NCBI GenBank assembly: GCA_944382715.1
Contig: CALWNC010000011.1
Location: 1 to 54,147 of the forward strand
Direction of reading: 5' to 3'
DNA: 54,147 nt
Source of the DNA: an uncultured Clostridia bacterium
GTDB taxonomy: Bacteria > Bacillota > Clostridia > Christensenellales > UBA1242
Both the position numbers and the translations under genes were made by a program. Under the pieces are notes generated by a model. It did not search any database. It saw only the letters and a program-made list of their open reading frames with translations, and was not told the DNA's origin. The stretch's first letter is position 1. Every line of letters starts with the position of its first letter. Shown here piece after piece: positions 42,640 to 52,477 of this stretch.

Positions 42640-42668
42640 AGTATATTCATATAAATACTTGCTGTCAA
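42640..42668 (-). promoter_or_regulatory. SigA promoter of ftsA-ftsZ
   Basis: On the minus strand TTGACA (42668-42663) and TATACT (42645-42640) are exactly 17 bp apart, close to full consensus. It lies between the ftsQ terminator and the ftsA leader. Confidence 0.8.
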
Positions 42669-42710
42669 TAAAAAATTTAAAATCAAAAAATTTATGTACG
42701 ATTTAACAAA

Positions 42711-42750
42711 TAAAAAAATACATTTTGACAAACCAAAATGTATTTTTTAT
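42711..42750 (-). terminator. Terminator after ftsQ
   Basis: AAAAAATACATTTTG (42713-42727) pairs with CAAAATGTATTTTTT (42734-42748) across a 6-nt loop, giving a U-tract on the minus strand. It ends the mraZ-to-ftsQ transcript before ftsA. Confidence 0.85.
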
Positions 42751-42757
42751 AAAAGAT

Positions 42758-43585
42758 TTAAACTGTATTTTTTATAGCCTTATATTCACCATTGCTATAA
42801 AAGACTGTGATTGTGGTGCTGGGTTCATTTAAAAAATCACTAGACGAAAGTTCTGCTTCAAAAGTTGAAATTGCCACAAAAATTTTTGTGGTTAAATCAT
42901 TTTCACCACTAACTAAAATCCTGCAACCACTACCATCTTCCCGTGCGTCATTTTTCATTGTCAAAGTATATACCTTTTCTTCAGTTCCACTAATAGAAAT
43001 AGATTTTACAATACTAAAATCTTCAGTTCTACCATAAACACCTGCGACAATGTTATTTAAATCAGCATTTAAATCAGGAAGATTTGTTATAAATTCTCCC
43101 TCACTAACTGTCAGAGAAACATTCTCTATTTCAATAACATCTTCTAAATCTGTTTTTGCATTTTCTATATTGATTTCATCTATAATTTCCAAAACTTTAA
43201 AATCTTCATCTAAAATTATCCATTCGTTACTATTTGTTTCGCTTTTAATTTTATACTTTGGTATACGCTCAGAAATATAAACTCTTATAGTATTAGGGAA
43301 AAATTTTACTATTTGATTGATTTTTACATAAGGAATATTTTTTTCAATTTCAAGAATATTCTCATCAAAGTTCATAAGTATGATATTATTACCAAAGTCA
43401 AAATAATTAGAAATTTCTTCTTGAACTCCCGTTTCTAGCCTTGTATTTTCTTGACTAAGTCTTGATTGAAACTCTACATCAACATTTTTAAGATTAAATG
43501 CAAAGTGAACTACAATGCTGAGTAAAATTACGAAGATGCAAATGCAACTTATACAAATCCATAGTACTTTTCTTTTCTTCTGCAT
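42758..43585 (-). CDS. ftsQ: Division protein FtsQ/DivIB
   Basis: This protein is 275 residues. A short basic cytoplasmic end (MQKKRKVLW) and one membrane helix (residues about 9-32) lead to a POTRA-like domain with NIILMNFDENILEIEKNIPY, then VKFFPNTIRVYISERIPKYK, and a beta domain. This is the DivIB/FtsQ layout. The protein links FtsL/DivIC to the septal synthases. It lies 1 base from murA, and a terminator follows. Confidence 0.88.
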   Translation of the reverse strand: MQKKRKVLWICISCICIFVILLSIVVHFAFNLKNVDVEFQSRLSQENTRLETGVQEEISNYFDFGNNIILMNFDENILEIEKNIPYVKINQIVKFFPNTIRVYISERIPKYKIKSETNSNEWIILDEDFKVLEIIDEINIENAKTDLEDVIEIENVSLTVSEGEFITNLPDLNADLNNIVAGVYGRTEDFSIVKSISISGTEEKVYTLTMKNDAREDGSGCRILVSGENDLTTKIFVAISTFEAELSSSDFLNEPSTTITVFYSNGEYKAIKNTV

Positions 43586-43586
43586 A

Positions 43587-44837
43587 TCATTCTACCTTTT
43601 CTATATTTGCTCCAAGACTCTTTAAATTTTCGTCAAATTTATAGTAGCCTCTTTCAATGTGAAAAATTTCATCAACAACAGATTTACCCTTTGCAGAAAG
43701 TGTTGCCAAAACTAATCCAGCACCTCCTCTAAGGTCTGGGCAACTAACAAATGCTGGTTTTAGTTTACTTGTACCAACAATAGTTGCATATCTTTCACTT
43801 ACATTAATTTTTGCACCCATCTTTTGAAGTTCGGAAACAACTTTAAATCTTGCCTCAAACACGGTTTCATGAATAATTGAATTTCCCTTTGAAATGGTCT
43901 GCATTGCAAGAATAAGTGATTGCATATCAGTAGGAAACCCCGGATATGTTTGTGTTTCTATCTTAGCTATTGATTTTGGTCTTGAGAAATTTTCCAATAC
44001 TATTTTATCACTAAATAGGTCCACCTTGCAACCAGAATTGCGTAAAAAAACAATTAGTGGCAACAAATAATTTGGATTTACATTACACGCTTCAATTCTT
44101 CCTTGACACATTGCACCTGCAATCAGATAAGTTCCAGTGGCAATTCTATCTGCTATACATTTATAGTTTGTGCCATGAAGTTTTTTAACGCCAAAAACTA
44201 CAATCGTTTCATATCCAGCACCAAAGACTTTTCCACCCATAGAATTGATAAAATTTGCAAGATCAACAATTTCAGGCTCTCTGGCACAATTTTTTATAAC
44301 AGTAATTTCTCCTTCTATAAGTGTACTTGCCATCATTATATTTTCGGTTGCACCAACACTTGGAAAACTTAGTTCTATATTATTTCCTGCTATTTTATTT
44401 CCATCACAGTATATTAAATCATTGGCAAAAGTAAACTTTATTCCAAGTTTTTTTAATCCATCTAAATGAATATCTATTGGTCTTTTACCAATATCACAAC
44501 CACCGGGATAAGTAAAGATTGCTTTTCTGTATTTAGACAAAATTGAACCCATCATAAAAATTGATGACCTTAGGGTTTTTGTTTCTGCCATTATTACCGA
44601 AGTGCTACTTATTTCACCTGAAATAATTAAATTGTTACCTTGAAACTCTACTTTTTTACCTAATTTTTCTAAAATTGCAACCATTTCAATGACATCTAAA
44701 TAAAGTGGCAAATCTCTAATTACACATTCTTCGTCACACATAATAGTAGCTGCGATTATTGGCAAAATTGAATTTTTTGCCGAATCAATGTTTACTTTAC
44801 CAAAAAGTTTATTACCACCATTTATTACATATTTCAT
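43587..44837 (-). CDS. murA: UDP-N-acetylglucosamine enolpyruvyl transferase
   Basis: MurA makes the first dedicated peptidoglycan precursor by adding enolpyruvate to UDP-GlcNAc. The 416 residues include KYVINGGNKLFGKVNIDSAKN at the start (catalytic Lys-Asn), YPGGCDIGKRPIDIHLDGLK with the active-site cysteine that fosfomycin modifies, FPTDMQSL, and CPDLRGGAGLVLA. The cysteine is present, so fosfomycin sensitivity at the target level is expected. Start ATG 44837 follows AAAGGTG; a GTG two codons upstream is possible. Placement inside the division cluster is common in Firmicutes. Confidence 0.96.
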   Translation of the reverse strand: MKYVINGGNKLFGKVNIDSAKNSILPIIAATIMCDEECVIRDLPLYLDVIEMVAILEKLGKKVEFQGNNLIISGEISSTSVIMAETKTLRSSIFMMGSILSKYRKAIFTYPGGCDIGKRPIDIHLDGLKKLGIKFTFANDLIYCDGNKIAGNNIELSFPSVGATENIMMASTLIEGEITVIKNCAREPEIVDLANFINSMGGKVFGAGYETIVVFGVKKLHGTNYKCIADRIATGTYLIAGAMCQGRIEACNVNPNYLLPLIVFLRNSGCKVDLFSDKIVLENFSRPKSIAKIETQTYPGFPTDMQSLILAMQTISKGNSIIHETVFEARFKVVSELQKMGAKINVSERYATIVGTSKLKPAFVSCPDLRGGAGLVLATLSAKGKSVVDEIFHIERGYYKFDENLKSLGANIEKVE

Positions 44838-44876
44838 AAACACCTTTTACCTTATACTACAAAATATTCTAAATTT

Positions 44877-46004
44877 CTAAAAAATATTACTTTTTAATGA
44901 ATTTTTATGAATATTTTGCACAACGCCGAGCATACTCATAAAAATCATTATTGATGTGCTCCCACTACTAATAAACGGTAAAGGTAAGCCCGTTGGTGGA
45001 ATTAATCCCGTTACAACGCTTATATTTAACAGCACTTGTATTATTATTAAACTTGCAATACCAGCAGAAAGTAAAAACCCAAATTTATCTCCAGCATTTC
45101 TTGCGACTTTTATTATTGTTACAAAGAGTGCAATAAAAAGTAAAATCACAATCAAACAGCCAACAAATCCCGTTTCTTCAGCAATAATTGAAAAGATAAA
45201 GTCTGACTCTGAAAATGGTAAAAATAAATATTTCTGCCTAGAATTAAATATTCCCGAACCAAACACACTACCTAGTGCAATTCCGAGCAGTGATTGAACT
45301 AATTGAAATCCCTCGTCTTGTTTTGATGCAAATGGGTCAAGAAAGGCTATTAGTCTTTTTAATCTATATGGTTCTACTGCTATTAAAAGCACAACTACTA
45401 ATACTGCTGGTACTAGTAGAATTAGAAAGTGTTTAAGTTTCATTCCTCCTAAAAATAACATTACTGCAACAAGCATAGCCATACAAATTGTTATTGACAT
45501 ATTGGGCTCTATTATAATAAGAACACAAAAAATACCTCCTATCAAAAGTATTGGCAATATGCCCTTGAAGCTTTTTACTTTCGATTCACTCTTTGACAAT
45601 ATATCTGCCGAAACAACTATAAAAGCAAACTTTGCAATTTCGGAAGGTTGAAAAGTGATAAAACCTAAATTTATCCATCTAGTTGCACCATAATTTGTTA
45701 CACCAATTTTTGGAACAAAAACTAAACAAAGCAAAATTACTGAAATTCCAAAAAGCAACCATTTAAGTTTAGCAAGGTAATGATAATCTATTTTAGAGAA
45801 AACAAAAAATCCAACTATACCAACGGCAATTCCTATTAACTGTTTTTTTAAAAAATAAGCCTTATCACCATATGTAATTTCAGCTGAATAAAAACTTGCA
45901 CTATATACAAAAATACACCCTATTATTAATATTAGAAGCATCAAGATAAATAAAACATAATTAAATTTAGGTTTCTTTTTTAGTTCCAAAGAGAGAATCT
46001 TCAC
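44877..46004 (-). CDS. ftsW: SEDS-family septal peptidoglycan polymerase FtsW
   Basis: This protein is 375 residues with about ten membrane helices. SEDS hallmarks are IGCIFVYSASFYSA, KIDYHYL, ATRWINLGFITFQPSEIAKF (the catalytic-side loop), IIEPNMSITICM (the D/E region), and GLIPPTGLPLPFISSGSTSI. FtsW polymerises lipid II together with a class B penicillin-binding protein, here most likely the product of 49812-51713. Translation seems to start at GTG 46004 with AGGAG upstream, inside murD; the 38-base overlap couples the two. Confidence 0.95.
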   Translation of the reverse strand: MKILSLELKKKPKFNYVLFILMLLILIIGCIFVYSASFYSAEITYGDKAYFLKKQLIGIAVGIVGFFVFSKIDYHYLAKLKWLLFGISVILLCLVFVPKIGVTNYGATRWINLGFITFQPSEIAKFAFIVVSADILSKSESKVKSFKGILPILLIGGIFCVLIIIEPNMSITICMAMLVAVMLFLGGMKLKHFLILLVPAVLVVVLLIAVEPYRLKRLIAFLDPFASKQDEGFQLVQSLLGIALGSVFGSGIFNSRQKYLFLPFSESDFIFSIIAEETGFVGCLIVILLFIALFVTIIKVARNAGDKFGFLLSAGIASLIIIQVLLNISVVTGLIPPTGLPLPFISSGSTSIMIFMSMLGVVQNIHKNSLKSNIF

Positions 46005-47304
46005 TACTTGCTATCTCCTTGACAATCTTTTTAAAGACATTTCCTCTCTCTTCGTAATTTTTAAAATGGTCAAAACTGGCACAAGCAGGAGATAATAGAA
46101 CAATATCTTTACTCTTTGCCAGCTTGTAACATAAATTTACACACTCTTTTAATGTATTGCACTTATAGATATTTTCATAACCACACCTTTGACTTGCTGA
46201 ATATATCTTTGCTTTGGTTTGTCCGAAAACTGCAATATTTTTTACATTTGGTGGCAAAGCCTTAAAAAGTTCATCAAACTCATAGCCTTTTTCACTTCCA
46301 CCAAGTATCAAATTTATATTAGCTTTAAAGCTTCTAACTGCAACCAAAGTACTATCAATATTTGTAGCTTTACTGTCATTATAAAAGGCAATGCCACCAA
46401 TATTTTTTACAAACTCTATTCTATGTGGCACTCCCTGAAAATCAATTATTCTAGAAAAATAACTAACCTTTCCCGTTTCAAGATAAACGGCAAGCACTGC
46501 ACATAAAATATTTGATAAATTGTGTTCACCTATAAGTTTAATATTACTCAGAGAAACTAACTTCTTTTCTTTTTGATTATCATTAAAATATATGCAATCA
46601 TTTTTGATATAACAACCAACAACCTTTTGTTTTGTACTAAAAAATAATATTTTTGCTTTAGTTTTTGGTAGATTTTGCATTATCATATCGCTATCAGCGT
46701 TCAAAAGAAGAAAATCATCCTGAGTTTGATTTTTTGTTATGTTGTATTTTGCCTTAATGTAGTTTTTCATTGACTTATGCCTAGTTAGGTGGTCTGGGGT
46801 AATATTTAAAATTCCTGCAATATGAGGGTGAAATTTTCTTACAGTTTCAAGTTGATAACTTGAGCATTCTAAAACGCTAATATCTTCACAAGTGGTTTGA
46901 CTGGCAAAACTTGTTACAGCTGTTCCAATGTTTCCGCCTAGAAAAACATTTCTATCACTGGCACTAAGAATAAAATTTATAAGTGAAGCAGTAGTCGTTT
47001 TTCCATTTGTTCCCGTAATTGCTATAATATCACCTGAAATTGCATTTGCCCCAAGTTCTAACTCCCCAATTACTTTAATTTTTCGTCTCATTAATTCAAC
47101 TACTAAATGATTGTCTAAACTTATTCCCGGGCTTACAAGAGCAAAAGACAGACCTTGAAACAGTCTGTCATATTTCTCTTTACTAAATTTGTTTCCTGAA
47201 TTTATGTCATCTTCTTTTGCAAATTCAACTTCATAACCTTTTGAAATTAAGAAATTATATGCACTTTTTCCACTAATACCGTCACCAATTATTAATACTT
47301 TCAT
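45967..47304 (-). CDS. murD: UDP-MurNAc-L-alanine:D-glutamate ligase
   Basis: This protein is 445 residues. The N-terminal Rossmann domain (VLIIGDGISGKSAYNFLISK) binds UDP-MurNAc-Ala. The central Mur-ligase ATPase has IAITGTNGKTTTASL, and the C-terminal domain has LILGGSEKGYEFDEL and SPACASFDHFKNYEERG. The last motif is typical of MurD. It adds D-glutamate to the growing stem peptide. GGGAGGAG precedes the ATG; mraY ends 8 bases away. Confidence 0.96.
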   Translation of the reverse strand: MKVLIIGDGISGKSAYNFLISKGYEVEFAKEDDINSGNKFSKEKYDRLFQGLSFALVSPGISLDNHLVVELMRRKIKVIGELELGANAISGDIIAITGTNGKTTTASLINFILSASDRNVFLGGNIGTAVTSFASQTTCEDISVLECSSYQLETVRKFHPHIAGILNITPDHLTRHKSMKNYIKAKYNITKNQTQDDFLLLNADSDMIMQNLPKTKAKILFFSTKQKVVGCYIKNDCIYFNDNQKEKKLVSLSNIKLIGEHNLSNILCAVLAVYLETGKVSYFSRIIDFQGVPHRIEFVKNIGGIAFYNDSKATNIDSTLVAVRSFKANINLILGGSEKGYEFDELFKALPPNVKNIAVFGQTKAKIYSASQRCGYENIYKCNTLKECVNLCYKLAKSKDIVLLSPACASFDHFKNYEERGNVFKKIVKEIASSEDSLFGTKKET

Positions 47305-47312
47305 ACTCCTCC

Positions 47313-48323
47313 CTAAATTAGGGTATTAATAATGACAACCATAGCTCCAACTAAAAGCGTAATTATTGTATAACATATTGTAATTCTAACTTCGTGAACA
47401 CCTTTCATTTGAAAATGATGATGAAGAGGTGCCATTAAAAATATCCTTTTTTTTGTTAGTTTATAATATGCCACTTGTAAAATTACTGATACTGAGCTCA
47501 TAACAAACATAATCCCAAAGATTGGTATGTATAAACTCATTCTTGAAAATACACAAACACTTGCAACTAAACTTCCAAGTGCAAGTGACCCCGTATCTCC
47601 CATAAATATTTTTGCAGGAAAGCAGTTAAATACAAGAAAACTTAGCATTGCACCTGCAGATATACAGGCGACTATAAGTAAATTATTAAGCTCATTTATT
47701 TGCACGCCATCATATCCCAAAAATATTGTTTGAAATAGTATAAGCATAAGCGATACAAAAGAAATAAGATAAGCAAAGGTTGTAGAACTTGCAAGACCAT
47801 CTAATCCATCTGTTAAATTAACAGAATTTGTTGTTGCAAGATAAATAATTGCAACGAGTGGAATTATAAAATATCCAACATCAATTGTATATTTAGTAAA
47901 TGGCACTATTAGCACACTTCCAACATATCCACTCTTATAAACATAATAGCCAATAAAAATTGAAATAGCTAACTGAAAAATAATTTTTTGATATGCTCTT
48001 AGTCCCAAATTACGATTAAATTTAAACTTGATAAAATCATCTAAAAATCCAACAAGCCCATATGCTAAAAATATGTAAATTGTCATTTTTGCTAGATTTG
48101 ATGACCCATTTATACAAATAAGTGAAATTACACTAATTGATATTAAAAATATAATTCCACCCATTGTAGGTGTTCCAACCTTATGTTTATGTTCTTCTAC
48201 ATAATTTAGTATAACTTGCTTAATTTTTTCTCTTTTTATAAGTGAGATTATAAACGGAGATATCACTAAGGTAAATAGAAATCCCCAAACGCAACTTTCA
48301 ACTAACAAGCTAAAACTTTCCAT
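47313..48323 (-). CDS. mraY: Phospho-MurNAc-pentapeptide translocase
   Basis: This protein is 336 residues with about ten membrane helices. MraY moves phospho-MurNAc-pentapeptide onto undecaprenyl phosphate to form lipid I. Motifs present are HKHKVGTPTMGGIIFL near residue 45, LVGFLDDFIKF, TTNSVNLTDGLDGLA, VFNCFPAKIFMGDTGSLALG and the late MAPLHHHFQMKGVHE. AGGAG precedes the ATG; 2 bases separate it from murE. Confidence 0.97.
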   Translation of the reverse strand: MESFSLLVESCVWGFLFTLVISPFIISLIKREKIKQVILNYVEEHKHKVGTPTMGGIIFLISISVISLICINGSSNLAKMTIYIFLAYGLVGFLDDFIKFKFNRNLGLRAYQKIIFQLAISIFIGYYVYKSGYVGSVLIVPFTKYTIDVGYFIIPLVAIIYLATTNSVNLTDGLDGLASSTTFAYLISFVSLMLILFQTIFLGYDGVQINELNNLLIVACISAGAMLSFLVFNCFPAKIFMGDTGSLALGSLVASVCVFSRMSLYIPIFGIMFVMSSVSVILQVAYYKLTKKRIFLMAPLHHHFQMKGVHEVRITICYTIITLLVGAMVVIINTLI

Positions 48324-48325
48324 TT

Positions 48326-49750
48326 TTATCTCCTATACTTTTCAATTTCTGCACTATCACTATATGGAATTTTAACTCCATTTTCATCTATGTAATTCTC
48401 TGCACCTTTACCTGCAATTACTATAACATCACCTGCACTTGAAAATTTAATAGCTTCCTCAATTGCCTTACTTCTGTCAAGCACAATCTTATAATTTTTA
48501 TTTATCATTCCCTTTTCAATATCTCTTGCAATGTTTTCTCGTTTTTCAAATCTAGGATTGTCACTTGTTATGAAAGTAAAGTCTGCTAACTTTGATGAAA
48601 TATTTCCCATAATTTCACGCTTTTGACTATCACGATTGCCACCACAACCAAAAACAGAGATTAGTCTGGTATTTTGTGCTAGTTCTCTGCATGATTTTAG
48701 AATATTTTCAAGTCCATCTGGAGTATGAGCATAGTCAATAACAATTAATTTTGAGTCAATCAAGTACGAATTAAATCTTCCAGCGACGGGTGGCATCTTT
48801 GCAAATTCTCTTAAAATATCTGCTTTATCAAATCCCAACTTTTCAAGGCTTAAAATGCTAGCAAGTGCATTATAAACATTAAATTTTCCTGCAAATTCCA
48901 AGCTTACATCATCTTCGCCTACTTTAAACTTTTGACCTGCACCACAAAGTCTAATATCTGTCGCCTTTATATCTGCATTACCATTTATAGCATACCCAAA
49001 ATGTGATAGAGTTATACTATTTTCAAGACGCTTGCCATACTCATCATCTAGATTCAAAATGGCAAGTTTAGCATGTTTTCTTGTGAATAATTTTGATTTG
49101 GCAAGAAAATAATTTTCCATTGTTTTAAAATAATCTAAGTGATCTTCTGTTAAATTAGTGAAAATTACTTGCTCAAACTGAAATCCCGATACTTTATTTA
49201 GGTCAATTGCATGTGCTGATACTTCCATACAAACATATTCAATTTTATTTTTAAGCATTAGTGAAAAGTATCTTTGCAGTTCAATTGGGTCTGGAGTAGT
49301 CATACCAACATCATAATAAGAATTTCCAAAATAGATGCCATTTGTACCTACAACTGCACATTTTTTGTTAAGATTATTTAATACAAATGCTATCATATTT
49401 GTGATTGTGGTCTTTCCGTTTGTACCTGTAACGCCTATTATTTTAAGTTTATCTGCTGGATTTCCATAAAATTTACAGGCTATTAAACTCATTGTTTCTC
49501 TAGCATTTTTTACAATGATTTGCGTAGTGTTAGAAAGTCCTGCAATTTCTTGTTCAGTGACTATCGCGACAGCTCCGTTCTTAATTGCACTGAGCACAAA
49601 GTCCTTTCCATCTACTCTTGTTCCCCTTAAACAGAAAAATAGTCCATTTTCTTTTACATCTGTATGATTGTGATATAACCCTGAGATATCAAGGGCTGTC
49701 GTTCCAAAAACTCTGCAAGTAATATTTTTTAGAAGAGAATATAATTTCAT
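48326..49750 (-). CDS. murE: UDP-MurNAc-tripeptide synthetase, meso-DAP type
   Basis: This protein is 474 residues. MurE adds the third residue of the stem peptide. Visible are GVTGTNGKTTITNM near residue 107, TTPDPIELQRYF, EVSAHAI, DYAHTPDGL and FGCGGNRDSQKREIM. The specificity loop reads TSDNPRFE, and DNPR is the motif of enzymes that add meso-diaminopimelate rather than lysine. A DAP-type wall is therefore predicted. AGGAG precedes the ATG. murF, which normally follows, is absent from the cluster. Confidence 0.96.
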   Translation of the reverse strand: MKLYSLLKNITCRVFGTTALDISGLYHNHTDVKENGLFFCLRGTRVDGKDFVLSAIKNGAVAIVTEQEIAGLSNTTQIIVKNARETMSLIACKFYGNPADKLKIIGVTGTNGKTTITNMIAFVLNNLNKKCAVVGTNGIYFGNSYYDVGMTTPDPIELQRYFSLMLKNKIEYVCMEVSAHAIDLNKVSGFQFEQVIFTNLTEDHLDYFKTMENYFLAKSKLFTRKHAKLAILNLDDEYGKRLENSITLSHFGYAINGNADIKATDIRLCGAGQKFKVGEDDVSLEFAGKFNVYNALASILSLEKLGFDKADILREFAKMPPVAGRFNSYLIDSKLIVIDYAHTPDGLENILKSCRELAQNTRLISVFGCGGNRDSQKREIMGNISSKLADFTFITSDNPRFEKRENIARDIEKGMINKNYKIVLDRSKAIEEAIKFSSAGDVIVIAGKGAENYIDENGVKIPYSDSAEIEKYRR

Positions 49751-49811
49751 ACCTAACTCCTTTATTTAAATTAAAATTATAAAGATAAATTCTACTTAAT
49801 AATTCAGCAAA

Positions 49812-51713
49812 TTAATCAAATATCAATAGTACAATATCATTTTTGTGTACTTCACTGCCAGGACCAGCTATCTGAGCAGTTACATAGTCACCATCTCCCT
49901 GAACAAGATATTGCAATCCTAAACTTGCACAAAGTGCACCTGCTTCTGTAATAGTCATTCCAATAAATGTTGGAAGTTCAATTGCTTCACCTTGATTTGA
50001 TTCGCTCTCCGTACTTTCAGTTTCAAAAATATCAAATATTTTTTCAAAAATTGATTTTGCAACAGGTGCAGCCACAACTCCACCGTAATAAGCTCCCTGT
50101 GGTTCATCAACAACTACATACACAACATATTCTGGGTCATCATATGGTGCAAAACCAATAAATGATGCGATGTATTTACCCTGTGCTATTGCACCATTTT
50201 CATATTTTTGTGCCGTTCCTGTTTTTCCACCAATTTTATATCCTTCTAATTTTGCATACTTGCCACCCCCACTATCAACAACTGTAAAGAGCATATTTCG
50301 CATAGCTGAGCTAGTTTCTTCACTGAAAATCTTAGTTATTGTAGTAACTGGACTTGTATAAACTATTTGTCCTGTTTCTGTGGACATTTCTTTTAGAAAG
50401 TAAGGTCTATATACATAACCCCCATTAATTACAGCACCAAAACCAACAACCATTTGAAGTGCACTAATTGCTATTGTTTGACCAAAGCCCATTCTCGCTA
50501 AATCTGGGGCAGTTACTGTTGAAAGTGGCATTAGAACGGCTGCAGTTTCTCCTGGAAAATCTATTCCAAAACCATCAGTAAAGCCCATTTTTTTTAGATA
50601 TTCATAAAATTTTTCAACACCAATTCTTTCAATAAGGGTCATAAAAACACAGTTGCAACTATTTTTAAGCCCATTTACAAGAGATTGACTACCGTGACCT
50701 GACCTTCTTGCACAATTTATCTTGACACCATTAATTATTCGATATCCTGCACAGTAAAAGTAATCATGAATTGTTGTAACGCCCTCTTCAAGAGCAATTG
50801 CACATACTATTGCTTTAAAGGTAGAACCCGGTTCAAATGTATCAACAATGGTACTTGCTCTTGATAAAGAATTTAACAGAGAACTATCTTCTCTAGGCAC
50901 TTCATTTAAATTATAAGAAGGTAGTGTACAAACACTTAAAATTTCTCCCGTTTTTGGATTTGTAACTAAACAAGATACGGACTTTGCTCCAGTACTTGCC
51001 ATTGCATTAGAAAGAATTTCTTCAACTGCATTTTGCAATCTAAAATCTATTGTTAGTGTTAAATTTAAACCATTAATAGCATCTTCATAATAAGTCAAAG
51101 AGTCTGGTAATGTTTGACCTTTAAGGTCTGCTTCTACTAAACTTACCCCATTTTGTCCTGCAAGGTAAGTGTTATAAAATGCTTCTAAACCCGTTTGTCC
51201 TGAATTGTCTGAACCTACAAAACCTAGAATCTGACAGAGCATCTCATCATAGGTATAATTTCTTACGGTATCGGAGGTAAAGAAAATTCCATATTTATAG
51301 TTATTTAAGATTTGCTGTACTGTTGATTTTTCCACATCGGTTTCAATTTTGATTTCGCTATAACCACTATTTTGCACTTTTTCAAGAACCTTACCATAAT
51401 CAAGATTCAGTACAGTAGATAAAAGGCTTGCAACTCCTTCTTGGTCATCTACATCAGCAGGGCGAACATATACATCATAAGTTGTGTAACTTGATGCAAG
51501 AACCACTCCATTTCTATCTGTGATAGTTCCACGCGTTGCAATCAGTGGCAAATCTCTAAGCCACTGTGTGAGTCCCTTTTCAACAAAAGAATATCCACCT
51601 AATATTTGAATATAAAATAATCTAAATACTATAATGCATGCAAAAAAGGCTATCAGCACAACAAGTGCCAATAACCTTTTTATCATTGAATAAGAACTAT
51701 ATTTAATTGACAT
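49812..51713 (-). CDS. ftsI: Class B penicillin-binding protein (FtsI/SpoVD type) with PASTA domain
   Basis: This protein is 633 residues. After one membrane helix (about residues 10-32) comes a dimerisation domain with IATRGTITDRNGVVLA, then the transpeptidase domain with FEPGSTFKAIV (catalytic Ser-x-x-Lys), KNSCNCVF (SxN) and GGKTGTAQKY. A single C-terminal PASTA domain follows (PTFIGMTITEAGALCASLGL). This architecture fits the septal FtsI/PBP2B group or its spore-cortex relative SpoVD. The only FtsI-like gene here lies in the division cluster, so a division role is favoured. Beta-lactams target it. Confidence 0.93.
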   Translation of the reverse strand: MSIKYSSYSMIKRLLALVVLIAFFACIIVFRLFYIQILGGYSFVEKGLTQWLRDLPLIATRGTITDRNGVVLASSYTTYDVYVRPADVDDQEGVASLLSTVLNLDYGKVLEKVQNSGYSEIKIETDVEKSTVQQILNNYKYGIFFTSDTVRNYTYDEMLCQILGFVGSDNSGQTGLEAFYNTYLAGQNGVSLVEADLKGQTLPDSLTYYEDAINGLNLTLTIDFRLQNAVEEILSNAMASTGAKSVSCLVTNPKTGEILSVCTLPSYNLNEVPREDSSLLNSLSRASTIVDTFEPGSTFKAIVCAIALEEGVTTIHDYFYCAGYRIINGVKINCARRSGHGSQSLVNGLKNSCNCVFMTLIERIGVEKFYEYLKKMGFTDGFGIDFPGETAAVLMPLSTVTAPDLARMGFGQTIAISALQMVVGFGAVINGGYVYRPYFLKEMSTETGQIVYTSPVTTITKIFSEETSSAMRNMLFTVVDSGGGKYAKLEGYKIGGKTGTAQKYENGAIAQGKYIASFIGFAPYDDPEYVVYVVVDEPQGAYYGGVVAAPVAKSIFEKIFDIFETESTESESNQGEAIELPTFIGMTITEAGALCASLGLQYLVQGDGDYVTAQIAGPGSEVHKNDIVLLIFD

Positions 51714-51779
51714 ATTCCTCTCCCAAACTAAAACAAAATTTCTTTCGTATCAGTTTGGAACTTCATCAATTAAATCATT

Positions 51780-52460
51780 TTAATTAAATAATTTATTAAA
51801 GAAATCACAAACATCATTAAACCAGTTAGAAGATACCTCAGTAACTGTAGTTTCAGTATACATTTCTCCAAGAGTAATAACCTTAGTATTCTCATCGGTT
51901 ACTTCAATAAAGCCTGCTTCTTCGGCAAGTTTTTTGAGATATTCTTCACTGTCTAATAAGTTATATTCTTCTGACAAGCTCGTTATGCTAATTTGGAGCT
52001 GTGCAATTTGTGATTCTTTTTCTCCAAGAGTTGAATTAATCCTAGCAATAGAAGAAAAATTCCAAGCAATAGCAAAGAGCAAAGAAACCATTATTATTAC
52101 AAATGAACAAAGCACTATCTTCATTCTTCCACCTACAATAAATCTTTGCTTTGTCTTTGTAAGAGATACCTCCTTTTCTTGAAGTTTCTCTGTCTTTTTT
52201 ATGTCAAGTGGTTTAAACTGTGATTGGTTTGCTTGTTCATGTTCCTGAAATGTTTGAACTGTACTTTTTATTTCGTAATTTGTTTGCTCGTTGAAATTTG
52301 AGTTTATTGAGTAATCATCTGTTTCAAAGTCAGAGTAATTTTTTTCCGTTTTAGCATTTAAAGAAGGATATTCAATTTGTTGTTTACTACCTAAATCTTC
52401 ATCAATTACAGAAGAAAAAGAACCATAATTTTCACTTTGATTCTTATATTCTTTATCCAT
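51780..52460 (-). CDS. ftsL: FtsL/DivIC-like division protein with a long disordered N-terminus
   Basis: This protein is 226 residues, about twice the usual FtsL. The first 105 residues are polar and likely unstructured (NQSENYGSFSSVIDEDLGSK onward). One membrane helix follows (VLCSFVIIMVSLLFAIAWNF), then a heptad coiled coil (EKESQIAQLQISITSLSEEY) and YLKKLAEEAGFIEV, a typical FtsL/DivIC ending. FtsL bridges FtsQ and the FtsW-PBP pair. Assignment rests on topology and position between rsmH and ftsI. GGAGG precedes the ATG. Confidence 0.82.
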   Translation of the reverse strand: MDKEYKNQSENYGSFSSVIDEDLGSKQQIEYPSLNAKTEKNYSDFETDDYSINSNFNEQTNYEIKSTVQTFQEHEQANQSQFKPLDIKKTEKLQEKEVSLTKTKQRFIVGGRMKIVLCSFVIIMVSLLFAIAWNFSSIARINSTLGEKESQIAQLQISITSLSEEYNLLDSEEYLKKLAEEAGFIEVTDENTKVITLGEMYTETTVTEVSSNWFNDVCDFFNKLFN

Positions 52461-52477
52461 AAAAATATCCTCCTTTT

